DNA of 64,000 bases. Source: Pararge aegeria (Eukaryota > Arthropoda > Insecta > Lepidoptera > Nymphalidae). Made by a program: the position numbers and the translations under genes. The stretch covers positions 13,506,701 to 13,570,700 of the forward strand of contig NC_053180.1 in the NCBI RefSeq assembly GCF_905163445.1, given 5' to 3'. Below the pieces are notes generated by a model. It was given only the letters and a program-made list of their open reading frames with translations. It had not been told where the DNA came from and ran no database searches. Below are positions 63,763 through 64,000 of the stretch, in pieces; the first letter of the stretch is position 1; every line of letters starts with the position of its first letter.

Positions 63763-64000
63763 AATCGTACCGACTATGAGCTGAGAAACCTAATATGTGT
63801 GTATAGTGGTATAAATATCATGTTATACATGCTCCAGATTTTTTGGAGGAATCACCATTTAGTTTTCCCTGAAATGTTGTTCTCAACTGAAAAACGCGTG
63901 ATTAATTGTTTAAGGTTGATAAGCGAAGAGGAAGACTAACGATGGATTCTTAATGTTCCTTTTTTCAGACAAGGAATCTTTAAATTAATTTTATCTGATG
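63763..64000. other. No feature recognised
   Basis: Non-coding to the window end. Confidence 0.4.

Overview
This 64 kb window looks like AT-rich, non-coding DNA from a butterfly or moth (Lepidoptera). It is either a gene desert or one or more very long introns. I found no convincing protein-coding host gene, no intact tRNA or rRNA gene, no CRISPR array, and nothing bacterial or viral. The lepidopteran call rests on the repeats. These are a Metulj-like tRNA-derived SINE, a second tRNA-SINE whose 3' end is a run of GAT triplets, RTE-type LINE remnants, and LINE tails ending in GTGCAATAAAG. The Metulj-like family suggests a nymphalid, perhaps a satyrine, but that is inference from memory and no database search was possible.

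All recognisable content is mobile-element debris, named here by family. SINE-A is Metulj-like, with a tRNA head and perfect A and B boxes in the best copy. SINE-B carries the 'gaggaaacctgcatgcctgag' core and a GAT tail. SINE-C has a 'tctggtctggtctggtggg' core. SINE-D and SINE-E are short tRNA-like heads. Repeat F has a 'gttgatggacacag' core. RTE LINEs contribute reverse transcriptase, ORF C-terminal and 3' end fragments. Other non-LTR LINEs end in an 'ALPxNIRQSK' C-terminus. There is a family of about 205 bp hAT-like foldback MITEs beginning CAGTGGCGTGCA and flanked by 8 bp target duplications.

Layout: 0-5 kb holds a SINE-B, an RTE C-terminus, and scattered hairpins. 5.5-6.35 kb is a degenerate tandem array of roughly 230 bp units with an RTE fragment set into it. 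8.2-8.5 kb and 10.1-11.8 kb are SINE clusters, one with a MITE nested inside a SINE. 16.2-19.2 kb holds a DNA element, a MITE, SINEs and a minisatellite of about 47 bp. 21.5-23.9 kb is a LINE cluster including a coding-like reverse-strand ORF remnant. 25-31.6 kb contains RTE, SINE/LINE chimeras, a SINE split by another insertion, and a 490 bp insertion with a 20 bp target duplication. 32.6-35.2 kb has a LINE tail and a pair of direct repeats, one carrying a perfect 25 bp hairpin. 41-45 kb has repeat F, SINEs, MITEs and RTE. 48-64 kb has an RTE reverse transcriptase fragment, several SINE-Bs, a possible LTR/primer-binding-site remnant, and more foldbacks.

The notable signals are structural. 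Several near-perfect inverted repeats sit within old, diverged DNA; two have identical geometry (25 bp arms, 6 nt loop). Others are a compact multi-stem fold at 54.7 kb, an unrecognised open frame at 23.65-23.92 kb, and the MITE family. No system of cooperating genes is visible. The repeats interact only through insertion into one another.
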